From Caulobacter sp. 17J65-9 (lineage in GTDB: Bacteria > Pseudomonadota > Alphaproteobacteria > Caulobacterales > Caulobacteraceae), in NCBI RefSeq assembly GCF_010975005.1, contig NZ_JAAIVC010000016.1, forward strand, positions 1 through 43,289: a stretch of DNA of 43,289 nt, in the 5' to 3' direction. Positions within the stretch are counted from its first letter, which is position 1, and each line of letters starts with the position of its first letter. A program made the translations under genes and the position numbers. A model generated the notes under the pieces. It made no database searches. It saw nothing but the letters and a program-made list of their open reading frames with translations, and had not been told where the DNA came from. Shown here piece after piece: positions 43,104 to 43,289 of the stretch.

Positions 43104-43289
43104 TCAGCGCGCCGGCGCCAGGGCGAAGCGGACCGCCACCGTCACCGTGGCGCTGTCGCTGTCGCCGCTGCGGGACAGGAAGGTGATCTGCCGCGCCGCG
43201 CCGAGGTCGCGGCCGGCCGCCTTGGCCAGGCGCTCGGCCTGGGCGCGCGCCTCGTGCACGGCGTCGTCGGCCGCGGCGTTCCAGACCGC
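43104..43289 (-). CDS. SIMPL-domain (DUF541) protein, C-terminal part, cut by window edge
   Basis: Only the last 61 codons are in the window. The minus-strand frame reads AVHEARAQAERLAKAAGRDLG, then a short strand region and VTVAVRFALAPAR before TGA. The alternation DA(xx)EARAQAExLAxAAG followed by VTVxVRF is the end of SIMPL/DUF541 proteins, which are periplasmic and of unclear role. The N-terminus and any signal peptide are outside the window. Confidence 0.8.
   Translation of the reverse strand, partial: AVWNAAADDAVHEARAQAERLAKAAGRDLGAARQITFLSRSGDSDSATVTVAVRFALAPAR

Overview
The window is very GC-rich chromosomal DNA with a strong third-position G/C bias. Its genes and gene order fit an alphaproteobacterium of the Caulobacteraceae (Caulobacter or Phenylobacterium type). 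Supporting signs are NtrYX next to dusB and ispDF, an ALAS-type hemA, a Ros/MucR regulator, a CBP3-like chaperone beside bamE, DUF2842 and DUF6898 proteins, the set rplM-rpsI-argC, and an aspartate-rich (Mg-type) HemB. I see no prophage, insertion sequence, integrase, CRISPR array, rRNA or toxin-antitoxin pair. No stretch over 300 bases lacks a gene.

Layout. 1-7.6 kb: the start of ispD(F), then dusB, ntrY-ntrX, a D-amino-acid aminotransferase, hfq and hflX; the ntrB-ntrC pair that usually sits between dusB and ntrY is absent. 7.7-11.9 kb: a membrane protein of unknown function, then a minus-strand group (serine beta-lactamase-family esterase, AraC regulator, hemB, DUF4870-like membrane protein). 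12-16 kb: a valine catabolic set (acyl-CoA dehydrogenase, 3-hydroxyisobutyryl-CoA hydrolase, 3-hydroxyisobutyrate dehydrogenase) interrupted by a lipoprotein with a methyltransferase fold. 16-18 kb: hemA with a DUF6898 gene, and a convergent mucR. 18.2-24.5 kb: glyA, then a tightly coupled nrdR, RibD reductase, ribE, ribBX, ribH, nusB, thiL operon. 24.5-28.1 kb: a 168-bp palindromic element, an exported protein, the proton-pumping pyrophosphatase hppA and a small membrane-anchored protein. 28.1-33.4 kb: bamE, then CBP3-like chaperone, DUF177, plsX, fabH, ihfA, a MerR regulator, tRNA-Pro(GGG), and two small membrane proteins. 33.5-37.5 kb: ctaA and two tandem phoX phosphatases. 37.7-43.3 kb: rplM-rpsI, argC with a GNAT gene, an exported msrB, a divergent pair for peptidoglycan recycling (Mur ligase and LD-carboxypeptidase), and the end of a SIMPL-domain gene.

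How the genes work together. Genes are packed by start/stop overlaps, so nrdR-to-thiL looks like one transcript joining deoxyribonucleotide control, riboflavin, transcription antitermination and thiamine. The riboflavin part is incomplete: RibD has no deaminase domain and the RibA half of RibBA has lost its zinc cysteines, so two activities must come from elsewhere. HemA and HemB give the first two haem steps, and CtaA makes haem A for the oxidase.

Nothing here is a clear new multi-gene system. The most interesting signals are regulatory: paired helically phased repeats before hemA, a nested stem before glyA, a -10 box framed by a perfect inverted repeat directly against the msrB start codon, and a hairpin covering a ribosome binding site.
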